Source: JAVBRA01 sp031548435
GTDB lineage: Bacteria; Bacteroidota; Bacteroidia; Bacteroidales; Rikenellaceae
NCBI GenBank assembly: GCA_031548435.1
Contig: JAVBRA010000018.1
Coordinates: 1-48,455, forward strand
Reading direction: 5' to 3'
Length of the DNA: 48,455 nucleotides
Shown piece by piece: positions 15,108-24,833 of this stretch. The notes beneath the pieces were generated by a model. It was not told the origin of the DNA, did no database searches, and worked only from the letters and a program-made list of their open reading frames with translations. Position numbers and translations under genes: made by a program. Each line of letters opens with the position of its first letter. The first letter of the stretch is position 1.

Positions 15108-17624
15108 ATGAACGAAGGAGAGAAGATTATAAAGATCAACATCGAGGAGGAGATGAAAACCGCCTACATCGACTATTCGATGTCGGTGATCGTGTCGCGC
15201 GCCCTGCCCGATGTGAGGGACGGACTGAAACCGGTGCACCGCCGCGTGCTGTACGGCATGAGCAATGAGCTGAACCTGTATTCCGACAAACCGTACAAAA
15301 AATCGGCCCGTATCGTGGGGGATGTGCTGGGTAAGTTCCACCCGCACGGCGACTCGTCGGTATACATGGCCATGGTGCGCATGGCCCAGGAGTGGTCGAT
15401 GCGTTATCCGCTGGTCGACGGGCAGGGTAACTTCGGCTCGGTCGACGGCGACAGCCCCGCGGCCATGCGTTATACCGAGGCCCGCATGAAAAAGATCGCC
15501 GAGGAGGTGATGGCCGACATCGAGAAGGACACGGTCGATTTCACGCTCAACTTCGACGACAGCCTCAAGGAACCGACGGTGCTGCCCACCCGCATTCCGC
15601 TGTTGCTGGTCAACGGCGCCGCAGGGATCGCCGTGGGGATGGCCACCAACATGCCGCCCCACAACCTGAGCGAAGTGGCGGACGCCACGTGCGCCTACAT
15701 AGATAATAAGGAGGTCGAGATCGAGGAGTTGATCAAGTACGTCAAGGCGCCCGACTTCCCCACCGGAGGCATCATCTACGGCTACGAAGGGGTGCGCGAG
15801 GCCCTGATGACGGGCAACGGCCGCGTGGTGATGCGAGCCAAGACCGAGATCGAATACACCGACTCGGGGCGCGAATGCATCATCATCACCGAGATCCCGT
15901 ACATGGTCAACAAGGCCGAGATGATCAAAAAGATCGCCGACCTGATCAACGAGAAGAAGATCGAGGGCATCTCGTACATCAACGACGAGTCGGACCGCAA
16001 CGGGATGCGCATTGTCATCATCCTCAAGCACGACGCCGTGGCCAGCGTGGTTCTGAACAACCTCTACAAAATGACGCCGCTGCAAAGCTCGTTCCCGGTG
16101 AACAACATCGCCCTGGTGGACGGACGGCCGCAGACGCTCAACCTCAAGGGGCTGATCAAATACTTTGTCGAGCACCGCCACAATGTGATCCTGCGCCGCA
16201 CGCGTTATGATCTGGCCCAGGCCGAAAAGCGGGCCCATATATTGGAAGGGCTGCTGATCGCCATCGACCACATCGACGAGATCATCGCCATCATCCGCGG
16301 ATCGCAGACGCCCGACGCGGCCCGCACGGCCATCATGGAGCGCTTCGGGCTGAGCGAGATGCAGGCCACGGCCATCATCGACATGCGCTTGCGTGCGCTG
16401 ACCGGACTGGAACGCGACAAGATCAAAGCCGAGTACGACGAGCTGTGCAAAATGATCGAATATTTCAAGCAGGTACTGTCCGACGAGGCGCTGCAGATGA
16501 AGATCATCAAAGACGAAATGATCGAGGTGAAGACCAAATACGGCGACGCCCGCCGCAGCGAAATCGTCTTCGCGGCGGAGGAGTTCAACCCCGAAGATTT
16601 CTACGCCGACGAGGACATGGTCATCACCATCTCGCACATGGGCTACATCAAGCGCACGCCGCTGGCCGAATACCGCACGCAGAACCGCGGCGGCGTAGGG
16701 TCGAAAGGGTCGTCCACGCGCGACGAGGACTTCATCGAGCACATCTACGTCACCTCGATGCACAACACCATGCTGTTCTTCACGGAAAAGGGGCGTTGCT
16801 TCTGGCAGAAGGTGTACGAGTTGCCCGAAGGCACCCGCACGTCGAAGGGCCGCGCGATCCAGAACGTGATCCAGATCGAGCCGGACGACAACGTGCGCGC
16901 CTACCTCAACGTGCGGCGGCTGGACGACAAGGAATATATTTCGACCAACTACATAATAATGTGTACCCGTAACGGCGTTGTTAAGAAAACGAGGCTTGAG
17001 GAATACTCGCGCCCGCGCAGCAACGGGGTCAACGCCATCACCGTGCGCGACGGCGACCTGCTGATCGACGCCAAGCTGACCAGCGGCAGTTCGGAAGTGA
17101 TCATCGCCGCACGCCAAGGGAAGGCTATCCGCTTCAACGAGTCCACCGTCCGGGCCATCGGACGCACGGGCGCCGGCGTGAGGGGCATCTCGATCGAGGG
17201 CGACGATGCGGTAGTGGGCATGGTTTGCGCCGAACCGGAAGCCAAGACCGAGATTCTGGTTGTGTCGGAGAACGGTTTCGGCAAACGCACCGACCTGGAC
17301 GAATACCGCATCACCAACCGCGGCGGCAAGGGCGTCAAGACGCTCAACGTCACCGAGAAGACGGGCAAGGTGATCTCGATCCAGTCGGTAACCGACGAGA
17401 ACGACCTGATGATCATCAACAAGTCGGGGGTCACGATCCGCATCCCGGTGGGCGACATCCGCGTCACGGGCCGCGCCACGCAAGGGGTGAAGGTGATCAA
17501 CCTGCGCGCGGGCGACGCCATCGCATCGATCATGGCTGTGCCCAAAAGCGAGGAGGAGGAAGAAACCGCAACCGAGGCGGTACTTTCCGAAGGAACACCT
17601 GTTGAAACAAATACCGTTGAATAA
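15108..17624 (+). CDS. gyrA: DNA gyrase subunit A
   Basis: Breaks and rejoins DNA in the A2B2 gyrase that introduces negative supercoils. It is 838 residues. The active site R121-Y122 (AAMRYTEAR) carries the same numbers as in E. coli. The quinolone region reads HPHGDSSVYMAMVR: S83 is present, but position 87, usually Asp or Glu, is Met. The C-terminal pinwheel starts near residue 500, with a GyrA-box-like QNRGGVGSKG at about 525 and related repeats (ITNRGGKGVKT). The acidic tail EEEEETATEAVLSEGTPVE is typical. A clear promoter precedes it, and the TPR gene follows within 20 bases and is probably cotranscribed. Confidence 0.97.
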   Translation: MNEGEKIIKINIEEEMKTAYIDYSMSVIVSRALPDVRDGLKPVHRRVLYGMSNELNLYSDKPYKKSARIVGDVLGKFHPHGDSSVYMAMVRMAQEWSMRYPLVDGQGNFGSVDGDSPAAMRYTEARMKKIAEEVMADIEKDTVDFTLNFDDSLKEPTVLPTRIPLLLVNGAAGIAVGMATNMPPHNLSEVADATCAYIDNKEVEIEELIKYVKAPDFPTGGIIYGYEGVREALMTGNGRVVMRAKTEIEYTDSGRECIIITEIPYMVNKAEMIKKIADLINEKKIEGISYINDESDRNGMRIVIILKHDAVASVVLNNLYKMTPLQSSFPVNNIALVDGRPQTLNLKGLIKYFVEHRHNVILRRTRYDLAQAEKRAHILEGLLIAIDHIDEIIAIIRGSQTPDAARTAIMERFGLSEMQATAIIDMRLRALTGLERDKIKAEYDELCKMIEYFKQVLSDEALQMKIIKDEMIEVKTKYGDARRSEIVFAAEEFNPEDFYADEDMVITISHMGYIKRTPLAEYRTQNRGGVGSKGSSTRDEDFIEHIYVTSMHNTMLFFTEKGRCFWQKVYELPEGTRTSKGRAIQNVIQIEPDDNVRAYLNVRRLDDKEYISTNYIIMCTRNGVVKKTRLEEYSRPRSNGVNAITVRDGDLLIDAKLTSGSSEVIIAARQGKAIRFNESTVRAIGRTGAGVRGISIEGDDAVVGMVCAEPEAKTEILVVSENGFGKRTDLDEYRITNRGGKGVKTLNVTEKTGKVISIQSVTDENDLMIINKSGVTIRIPVGDIRVTGRATQGVKVINLRAGDAIASIMAVPKSEEEEETATEAVLSEGTPVETNTVE

Positions 17625-17643
17625 TTTACCAATACGAAATATT

Positions 17644-18999
17644 ATGAAGAAAATAATCATGCTCTCAGCCGTAATGGCCGTCCTGTCGCTGTCGGCCTCG
17701 GCACAATCCGTCACGCTGTACAATAACAAAACGGTCACCAAGACCGAAACCATGGCCGAGCTTCAGAAACGCCTGGCCAAGAACGACAAGGCGGTGGAGA
17801 AAAAAGCGGACAAGGCCGCGACATGGATCGAACGCGGCGGCATCTACTACCGCATGGGTGTGAACAACGTTTACGCCCTTTACGACAAGATGCCGGAAGA
17901 AGAGGCCGTCAAGGCGGTGGGACAGCCCGAAGAAGCCGAACTGGTCGACATCAACCGGGTGGAGTACAAGAAGTACAATTACCCCGACAAAGACCTCTAC
18001 TTCAGCTCGGACGGCAAGCTGGCCATGTACATCGTCAAGAAATACCCGGTCGATGGCGCGATAGACACGGCGTTCGATTGCTATGTGAAAGCGAACTCGC
18101 TCTCCCCCACCCCGGAAGAGAAGAACGAGATCAACCAGTACATCAACTACATTGTGCAGGCGATCCGCATCGATGCGGCCAACAACCTGAAGCTGGGCAA
18201 CGCCGAACGGGCGTCGAAAGGGTTCTACAAGGCCTACACGTACGCCGCCCAGCCACCGATGAACTATGTCGACACCACCATCCTGTTCTATGCCGGCGTC
18301 ACGGCGCTTGAGACGGAGAACTACGCCGATGCCGAGAATTACCTCAACCAGTGCCTGGAGATGGGATACGAAGACGGCGGGAATATTTACAACTATCTGG
18401 CTATCTGCATGTCGAAACTGGGCCAGACCGACCAGATGGACGAACTGCTGTCCAAGGGCGTTGAACGTTACCCGAGCAACAAAGAACTGCTTGAGGCGCT
18501 GATCGCCGTGTACAACCAGCAGATGAAGAGCCCCGAAGAGGTGCTGCCGCTGATCCGCAAGGCGCAGGCAGGCGACCCGAACAACTACGAACTCTACGTT
18601 CAGGAAGGGATCGTATACAGCAAAATGGAGAAATACCCCGAAGCCGAAGCATCCTACAACAAGGCGCTGAGCCTCGACCCGAAGAACTTCGTGGCGCTTT
18701 ACAATCTGGGCTTCATGTACTACGAAAAGGGGAATAGCCTGGCCCGCCAGGTGATGGGCCTCGACCTGAACGACGCCAAAGGACGCCAGGCCCTCAAGGA
18801 CGAGAGCGACGAGGCGCGCAAAACATCGTTCGATTACATGGAGCGGGCTTACCAGGTCGATCCGACGAGCTTCGACGTGGTGCAGGTGCTCAAAGAGATC
18901 AGCTTCATGTTCTATGGCAGCGAGGATGCGGCCGTCAGCTCGAAATACGAGCCGCTCTACAAGAAATACCAGGCCGAATACGACGCAATGAGCGAGTAA
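17644..18999 (+). CDS. Exported tetratricopeptide-repeat protein
   Basis: A 451-residue protein with a cleavable signal (MKKIIMLSAVMAVLSLSASAQ). It has TPR-like helical repeats in the middle and C-terminal half: DNA 18270-18500 and, clearest, YVQEGIVYSKMEKYPEAEASYNKALSLDPKNFVALYNLGFMYYEKGN. It is probably periplasmic. TPRs bind other proteins; no catalytic domain is seen and no specific function can be assigned. It starts 19 bases after gyrA and is followed by a strong terminator, so it probably shares the gyrA transcript. A second exported TPR protein lies at 24834-25793. Confidence 0.85.
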   Translation: MKKIIMLSAVMAVLSLSASAQSVTLYNNKTVTKTETMAELQKRLAKNDKAVEKKADKAATWIERGGIYYRMGVNNVYALYDKMPEEEAVKAVGQPEEAELVDINRVEYKKYNYPDKDLYFSSDGKLAMYIVKKYPVDGAIDTAFDCYVKANSLSPTPEEKNEINQYINYIVQAIRIDAANNLKLGNAERASKGFYKAYTYAAQPPMNYVDTTILFYAGVTALETENYADAENYLNQCLEMGYEDGGNIYNYLAICMSKLGQTDQMDELLSKGVERYPSNKELLEALIAVYNQQMKSPEEVLPLIRKAQAGDPNNYELYVQEGIVYSKMEKYPEAEASYNKALSLDPKNFVALYNLGFMYYEKGNSLARQVMGLDLNDAKGRQALKDESDEARKTSFDYMERAYQVDPTSFDVVQVLKEISFMFYGSEDAAVSSKYEPLYKKYQAEYDAMSE

Positions 19000-19019
19000 C
19001 CGATCCAACCCGCTACACG

Positions 19020-19052
19020 GAACCTGCCCCCATCCGGGGCAGGTTCTTTTTT
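19020..19052 (+). terminator. Terminator of gyrA-TPR
   Basis: 11-bp stem GAACCTGCCCC / GGGGCAGGTTC with a 5-base loop and a T6 run. Confidence 0.9.
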
Positions 19053-19316
19053 GTGGAGCCTGAAAGCGGGAAAGGAGGGTCAAAAGTTGTTTTGCGATGG
19101 TTCTTCCGGACTGGTCGCATCTGATTTTGTCTTTTGCCTCATTGAACCGGCCCTTGCGCCAAGGGCCGCCGCAGTATCTGCTCACGACCGGAAAGCAAGG
19201 CCCCCGACCGCAATGACAACCGGACAAGACCCATCATTTTATTTGCCGAAAAAATCGCAGCTAGAAATCAAAGCCCCCTCCGGCAAGAGGTATAAATGCG
19301 TAATCTCCCGGATATA
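19053..19316. other. Intergenic stretch without recognised gene
   Basis: Between the TPR terminator and the suf promoter. Frames are open on both strands, but none has a recognisable product, start signal or signal peptide. Nothing convincing is seen. Confidence 0.5.
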
Positions 19317-19317
19317 T

Positions 19318-19348
19318 TTTGCAGTGTCGGCCGTTCGTCCTATTTTTG
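19318..19348 (+). promoter_or_regulatory. Promoter of the suf operon
   Basis: TTTG (19318-19321), 19 bases, then TATTTTTG (19341-19348): a full match to the Bacteroidetes consensus, 60 bases before the sufB ATG. No IscR-like or Fur-like palindrome is obvious. Confidence 0.7.
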
Positions 19349-19407
19349 TAACGGACGTGGCGCGGGTTTTGCGGCGACGCACAAACAGAGCGTTAAACAA
19401 CATTCCA

Positions 19408-20853
19408 ATGGCACAACACAACGACGACATATTGGCGAGCATCGGCGACGAGTACGAGTACGGTTTCACCACCGACATCGACACCGAAACCGTGGCCCGC
19501 GGGCTGAACGAGGAGGTGATCCGCTTCATCTCGGCCAGAAAACAGGAGCCGCAATGGCTGCTCGACTTTCGCCTGCGCGCCTACGAATACTGGAAGACGC
19601 TCGCCATGCCCACGTGGGCCCATCTCGATATTCCCGAGATCGATTACCAGGACATCATTTATTACGCCGCGCCCCGGCAGAAGGCGCAGTACGAGAGCCT
19701 CGACCAGGTCGATCCCGCCATCCTCGAAACGTTCGACAGGCTGGGGGTGCCCCTTGAGGAGCAGAAAGTGCTGGCCGGCGTGGCGGTCGACGCAGTTATC
19801 GACTCGGTGTCGGTGAAGACGACCTTCAGGGAAACGCTGGCCGAAAAAGGGATCATCTTCTGCTCGTTCTCCGAGGCGGTGCAGGATTATCCCGACCTGG
19901 TGAAAAAGTACCTGGGCACGGTGGTGCCTTACGGCGACAACTATTTCGCGGCGCTGAACTCGGCGGTCTTCTCCGACGGATCGTTCTGCTACATCCCCAA
20001 GGGGGTGCGCTGCCCGATGGAACTGTCGACCTATTTCCGCATCAACGCCGCCAACACGGGGCAGTTCGAACGCACGCTGATCGTGGCCGAGGAGGGCTCG
20101 TACGTCAGTTACCTCGAAGGGTGCACCGCTCCCCGCCGCGACGAGAACCAGCTCCATGCCGCCATCGTCGAGATCGTGGTGGAGAAAGACGCTGAGGTGA
20201 AATACTCCACGGTGCAGAACTGGTATCCGGGCGACAAACAGGGCCGCGGCGGGATCTACAATTTCGTGACCAAGCGCGGCCTGTGCCGGGGCGAGCGGGC
20301 CCGCCTGTCGTGGACGCAGGTCGAGACGGGATCGGCCATCACGTGGAAATACCCCAGTTGCGTCCTTTTGGGCGATAACAGCGTGGGCGAGTTCTACTCC
20401 GTGGCGCTGACCAACAACTACCAGCAGGCCGACACGGGAACCAAGATGATCCACATCGGCCGGGGCACCCGCAGCAGCATTGTTTCCAAAGGGATCTCCG
20501 CCGGACACAGTCAGAACAGCTACCGCGGCCTGGTGAAAGTGGGCAAAAAGGCCGAAGGGGCCCGCAACCACTCGCAGTGCGACTCGCTGCTGATCGGCGA
20601 CCGTTGCGGTGCGCACACGTTCCCCTACATCGACGTGCAGAACCCCACGGCCACCGTCGAGCACGAAGCCACCACCTCGAAGATCGGCGAAGACCAGCTG
20701 TTCTACTGCAACCAGCGAGGCATCTCTACCGAGGATGCCGTGGGGCTGATTGTCAACGGGTATGCCCGCGAGGTGCTGAACAAGCTGCCGATGGAGTTTG
20801 CCGTGGAGGCGCAAAAACTGTTGGCGATCAGCCTGGAAGGGTCTGTCGGCTGA
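19408..20853 (+). CDS. sufB: Fe-S cluster assembly scaffold SufB
   Basis: Scaffold subunit of the SufBCD complex, where sulfur and iron are assembled into clusters. It is 481 residues. The beta-helix core ends in the conserved SQCDSLLIGDRCGAHTFPYI and EHEATTSKIGEDQLFY segments; the Cys in GDRCGAHTFPY and the Glu in VEHEAT correspond to residues known to matter for cluster formation in E. coli SufB. MAQHNDDILASIGDEYEYGF is the family start; the longer upstream frame contains the promoter and is rejected. It is the first gene of sufBCDS, with 162 bases before sufC. Confidence 0.96.
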   Translation: MAQHNDDILASIGDEYEYGFTTDIDTETVARGLNEEVIRFISARKQEPQWLLDFRLRAYEYWKTLAMPTWAHLDIPEIDYQDIIYYAAPRQKAQYESLDQVDPAILETFDRLGVPLEEQKVLAGVAVDAVIDSVSVKTTFRETLAEKGIIFCSFSEAVQDYPDLVKKYLGTVVPYGDNYFAALNSAVFSDGSFCYIPKGVRCPMELSTYFRINAANTGQFERTLIVAEEGSYVSYLEGCTAPRRDENQLHAAIVEIVVEKDAEVKYSTVQNWYPGDKQGRGGIYNFVTKRGLCRGERARLSWTQVETGSAITWKYPSCVLLGDNSVGEFYSVALTNNYQQADTGTKMIHIGRGTRSSIVSKGISAGHSQNSYRGLVKVGKKAEGARNHSQCDSLLIGDRCGAHTFPYIDVQNPTATVEHEATTSKIGEDQLFYCNQRGISTEDAVGLIVNGYAREVLNKLPMEFAVEAQKLLAISLEGSVG

Positions 20854-21015
20854 TTGGGGGTTACATCTGTTTTATATCCACATATAACAACACTCCGGCA
20901 TAAAACGACAAGCGGAATCCGGCGCACTCCCGCACAACGGGCCCGGAAAAAGAACCGCCGCAGAACAAGAGTCTCGAAAAATCCGTCTATAATCGAAATA
21001 GAAAAAAATAAAAAT

Positions 21016-21768
21016 ATGCTGCTAAAAGTAACCAACCTGCACGCCAGCGTCGAGGGCCGCGAGATACTCAAAGGCATCGACCTGGAAGTGCGCGCGGGCG
21101 AAATCCACGCCATCATGGGGCCCAACGGCTCGGGAAAGAGCACGTTCGCCGGAGTGCTGGCCGGCAACGCCAAGTACGAGGTAACCGGCGGCCAGGTGCT
21201 GTTCAACGGCCGCGACCTGCTTGCCATGCCCATCGAGGAGCGTGCACACGCAGGACTGTTCCTCGGGTTCCAGTATCCGGTCGAGATCCCGGGCGTGAGC
21301 ATGGCGAACTTCATGAAGCTGGCCGTCAACGAAAAACGAAAATACCAGGGGCTCGAACCGCTCAACTCGGCCGAATTCCTGAGGCTGATGCGCGAAAAAA
21401 GCGAGATCGTCGAGATCGACAGCAAGCTCACTTCGCGCTCGGTGAACGAGGGGTTCTCGGGGGGCGAGAAAAAACGCAACGAGGTATTCCAAATGGCCCT
21501 GTTGAACCCCGCGCTTGCCGTGCTGGACGAAACCGACAGCGGGCTCGACATCGACGCACTGCGCGTGGTGGGCACCGGGGTGATGAAGCAGCGGCGCGAA
21601 GACAACGCGACGGTAGTTATCACACACTACCAGAGGTTGTTGGACTTCATTGTACCCGATGTGGTGCATGTGCTCTACAACGGGCGCATCATCCACTCGG
21701 CAGGCAAGGAGCTGGCGCTGGAACTTGAGGAACGCGGCTACGACTGGCTGATTAAAGAACGCGGATAA
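21016..21768 (+). CDS. sufC: Fe-S assembly ATPase SufC
   Basis: ABC-type ATPase that drives conformational change in the SufBCD complex; it is soluble and not a transporter. It is 250 residues, with Walker A GPNGSGKST (about 35-43), the signature FSGGEKKRNE, Walker B LAVLDETDSGLDID and the switch His in VVITHYQRL. MLLKVTNLHASVEGREIL at 21016 is the family start; upstream is AT-rich spacer. Its TAA stop overlaps the sufD ATG by one base (TAATG), so translation is likely coupled. Confidence 0.97.
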   Translation: MLLKVTNLHASVEGREILKGIDLEVRAGEIHAIMGPNGSGKSTFAGVLAGNAKYEVTGGQVLFNGRDLLAMPIEERAHAGLFLGFQYPVEIPGVSMANFMKLAVNEKRKYQGLEPLNSAEFLRLMREKSEIVEIDSKLTSRSVNEGFSGGEKKRNEVFQMALLNPALAVLDETDSGLDIDALRVVGTGVMKQRREDNATVVITHYQRLLDFIVPDVVHVLYNGRIIHSAGKELALELEERGYDWLIKERG

Positions 21769-23060
21769 TGACACCCGAGAAAAAATATACCGACCTCTAC
21801 CTCGCTTCGTTGGATCTGCTCAACGAGGGGATGCCTTCGTTTGTGGCGGCGGCGAGGCGCGAGGCGGTCGAGATGCTCAACGTGTGCGGATTCCCGGGAG
21901 CGGACTCGGAATACTACCGACAAACACCTATGGACGAGGTATTTGCACGCGATTACGAACACTATTTCACCCCCGGCATGCAGGAGACGTCCATCGACCG
22001 CCTGCCGGTGGAAGGATACGAAATAACGATCGTCAACGGGTTTTATCACGACAACGAGCCGTTGCGCGAACTGCCCGGCGGCATCATTATCGGCAGCATG
22101 GCCGCCGCCCTGACACAACTGCCGGAATTGACCAGGCCCTGCTTCAACCGGCTGGCCGGGGCTGAGCAGGACGGCGCAGTGGCGCTCAACACGGCGCTGG
22201 CACAGGACGGAGCGTTTGTTTACGTGCCCGCCGGGGTCGCGTGCGCACGGCCCATTATCGTCAACAACGCCTTGTCGGTGAGTGGCGAGCCATTGTCAAT
22301 ATTCTGCCGCAACCTGTTCGTGGCAGGCGAGGGGTCCCGGGTGTCGATCATTCTCAATAACAACAACATATCGTCCGACAGCAACCTGATCAGCATCGCC
22401 ACCGAGACCTTCGCGGCCGAGCGGGCGGCCGTCTCGATCGCCGAGGTGCAGATGGAAGGCGAGTCCGACACGCTGCTCTCGTACCACTTCGTGGAACAGG
22501 GCTCCGACAGCATTTGCGACACGGTGTCCATCAACCTGTCGGGAGGCCGGTCGCGGTCGAATTTCTATGCCGACCTGCACGGGGCGGGTGCGTCGAACAA
22601 TACGCACGGCCTGTGCATCGCCTCGGGCAGCCGCCGGGTCGACAACTACACCCACATCCGCCACCTGACGTCCGGCTGCTCCAGCAACGAGCATTTCAAA
22701 GGCGTGGTAGGCGGCCGGGCGACGTCCGTATTCAACGGGCGCATCCTGGTGGCGCGCGACGCCCAACAAACCGCGGCCATGCAGCGCAACGACCACCTGC
22801 TTTCGGGGCCCGAAGCGCGTGCATTCTCGAAGCCGCACCTCGAAATTTACGCCGACGATGTAAAGTGCAGCCACGGATCGACCGTCGGCCAACTCGACCC
22901 CGCCGCCGTGTTCTATATGCGCCAGCGGGGATTGAGCGAGGATCAGGCCCGCGGATTGCAACTCAAGGGGTTTGTGTGCGAGGTGATCGACAAAATCGCC
23001 GTGGCGCAGTTGCAGGAATACCTCAACGATCTGGCCGCGGAAAAAATTAACCGGCTGTAA
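21768..23060 (+). CDS. sufD: Fe-S assembly protein SufD
   Basis: Partner of SufB in the SufBC2D complex, needed for iron acquisition. It is 430 residues with a SufB/SufD-type beta-helix core (about 120-380) ending in FSKPHLEIYADDVKCSHGSTVGQLDPAAVFYMRQRGLSEDQARGL, the best conserved part of the family, including CSHGST with the conserved Cys and His. The N-terminal 110 residues are divergent, as usual. It overlaps sufC by one base. It is followed by 262 bases before sufS, so sufS may also have its own start of transcription. Confidence 0.95.
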   Translation: MTPEKKYTDLYLASLDLLNEGMPSFVAAARREAVEMLNVCGFPGADSEYYRQTPMDEVFARDYEHYFTPGMQETSIDRLPVEGYEITIVNGFYHDNEPLRELPGGIIIGSMAAALTQLPELTRPCFNRLAGAEQDGAVALNTALAQDGAFVYVPAGVACARPIIVNNALSVSGEPLSIFCRNLFVAGEGSRVSIILNNNNISSDSNLISIATETFAAERAAVSIAEVQMEGESDTLLSYHFVEQGSDSICDTVSINLSGGRSRSNFYADLHGAGASNNTHGLCIASGSRRVDNYTHIRHLTSGCSSNEHFKGVVGGRATSVFNGRILVARDAQQTAAMQRNDHLLSGPEARAFSKPHLEIYADDVKCSHGSTVGQLDPAAVFYMRQRGLSEDQARGLQLKGFVCEVIDKIAVAQLQEYLNDLAAEKINRL

Positions 23061-23185
23061 CGTCCGTCATTCTGCCCACGCTCATATCCACAAACATTTC
23101 CTAAAAGCGAGGCTTCGTCGGCCGGAAACCGAATTTGATCCATAACCACTTGATTACCCACTAATTAAAGGCACTTGCAACAAGG

Positions 23186-23193
23186 TACTTTTG
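23186..23193 (+). promoter_or_regulatory. Possible internal -7 box before sufS
   Basis: TACTTTTG fits TAnnTTTG, but no TTTG is found at the right distance upstream. It lies in the unusually long sufD-sufS gap and could support separate transcription of sufS. Confidence 0.35.
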
Positions 23194-23322
23194 GCGAAGA
23201 TAACCCGCAGGGGAATGAATCGAGACATTGCACTGAGTTGGTATGCCGAAACGATGGATAAATTGCCTGCCCGTATTCTCGGCCTTTCTCCGTTTAATAT
23301 TCAGATCATAAAAATTGCAGTC

Positions 23323-24540
23323 ATGTTCGACATCGAAAAAATAAGGGAGCAGTTCCCCATCCTCAAAACCGAGGTATACGGCAAGCCGCTGGTGTATCTC
23401 GACAATGCGGCCACGGCCCAGAAGCCGAGCCGCGTGATCGGGGCCATCGACCGGATGCACACCTCGCTCAACGGCAACATCCACCGCGCGGTGCACTACA
23501 TGGCCCGCGAGTGTACGCTCGAATACGAACGTGCGCGCGAGACGGTACGCGCGTTTCTCGGAGCCGGAAAACCGTCCGAGATCGTCTTCACTTCAGGAGC
23601 CACACAGTCGATCAACACGGTGGCGTGGTCGTTCGGCGAGGCGTTCGTGGGGCCAGGCGACCACATCGTCGTCTCGGAAATGGAACACCACTCGAACATC
23701 GTGCCGTGGCAGATGCTGTGCCAGCGCAAGGGGGCGGTATTGGACGTAATCCCGTTCAGCGACGAAGGCCTGCTCGACATGGCGGCCTTCGAGCGCTTGC
23801 TGTCGCCGCGTACGAAACTGGTGTCGGTGACCTCCGCCTCGAACGTGCTGGGAACACAGCCCGACATCCGGAAAATCATCGAAACGGCCCATGCCGCCGG
23901 GGTGCCCGTAATGATCGACGCCTGTCAGGGCGTAGTGCACGGGCCCGTCGACGTGGCCGCCATCGACTGCGACTTTCTGGCTTTTTCCGGACACAAACTA
24001 TTCGGCCCCACCGGAACGGGCGTGCTCTACGGAAAGGAGAAATGGCTCGAACAAATGCCGCCGTTCCTGGGTGGAGGCGACATGATCGCCACGGTCTCTT
24101 TTGCCAAAACCACGTATGCCGAACTACCCCTGAAATTCGAAGCGGGCACGGCCAATTTCATCGGCGCCGTGGGTCTGGCCGAGGCCATCCGGTTCGTGCA
24201 GGAATTGGACGCGGAGGCCGCATCCGCTCACGAAAAACGCCTGCTGGATGCCGCAACCGAAGCGGTGATGCGCATCCCGGGGGCTACCGTCTACGGGCGC
24301 GATCCGCACAAATGTCCCATTTTGGCGTTCAACATCGAAGGCATCCATCCTTCCGACATCGGCCTGGTGGTCGACAAAATGGGAGTCGCAGTGCGCACCG
24401 GCACCCACTGCGCCGAACCGCTGATGTCGCACTATGGCGTCACAGGCATGGTACGCGCGTCGTTCGCCGTGTACAACACATTGCAGGAGGTTGAACTGTT
24501 CGCCGCGGCGCTCGATCGGGCAGTCGCAATGATGCGGTAA
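23323..24540 (+). CDS. sufS: Cysteine desulfurase SufS
   Basis: PLP enzyme (class V aminotransferase fold, group II NifS-like) that takes sulfur from cysteine as a persulfide for cluster assembly. It is 405 residues. The PLP lysine is K225 (FSGHKLFGPTG) and the persulfide cysteine is C363 in VRTGTHCAEPLM, the short group II loop. Start MFDIEKIREQFPIL is the family start; the upstream in-frame extension is spacer. Group II enzymes need SufE or SufU as sulfur acceptor; neither is adjacent, nor is sufA, so they would be elsewhere in the genome. A convergent terminator follows. Confidence 0.96.
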   Translation: MFDIEKIREQFPILKTEVYGKPLVYLDNAATAQKPSRVIGAIDRMHTSLNGNIHRAVHYMARECTLEYERARETVRAFLGAGKPSEIVFTSGATQSINTVAWSFGEAFVGPGDHIVVSEMEHHSNIVPWQMLCQRKGAVLDVIPFSDEGLLDMAAFERLLSPRTKLVSVTSASNVLGTQPDIRKIIETAHAAGVPVMIDACQGVVHGPVDVAAIDCDFLAFSGHKLFGPTGTGVLYGKEKWLEQMPPFLGGGDMIATVSFAKTTYAELPLKFEAGTANFIGAVGLAEAIRFVQELDAEAASAHEKRLLDAATEAVMRIPGATVYGRDPHKCPILAFNIEGIHPSDIGLVVDKMGVAVRTGTHCAEPLMSHYGVTGMVRASFAVYNTLQEVELFAAALDRAVAMMR

Positions 24541-24780
24541 TCGTTCCCACCTATAACCACGGGACTACGACATGACTCCATGCGCCGGATCGGTCTTTCA
24601 TGAAAAAATCATGGATTCTCTTAACCGGGAGCGTGCGGCACCGTCTTGATTTATTGTCCGCTTTTTTATCAAGGAAAAAGTGGAATGAAGATTCCTTGGT
24701 AATAAATAACACTCCCTTCGTTACGGTTGTCATCTTTCGCAATGTTCATGATGACAGATTAATCCATCGTTTATCCCAAC

Positions 24781-24813
24781 AAAAAAACGGAGGCGCAAAC
24801 CTCCGTTTTCTTT
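24781..24813. terminator. Bidirectional terminator between sufS and the TPR gene
   Basis: AAAACGGAGG / CCTCCGTTTT stem with A7 before and T-rich sequence after, placed 21 bases from the stop of the convergent TPR gene. The remaining 240 bases after sufS hold nothing I recognise. Confidence 0.8.
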
Positions 24814-24833
24814 TACATACAAGTTAACCCACG

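Noticed and set aside
15087..17753. 888-codon open frame antisense to gyrA
   Set aside because: Composition (Val, Asp, His, Arg repeats) mirrors GyrA codons; GyrA is certain, so this is a shadow frame.
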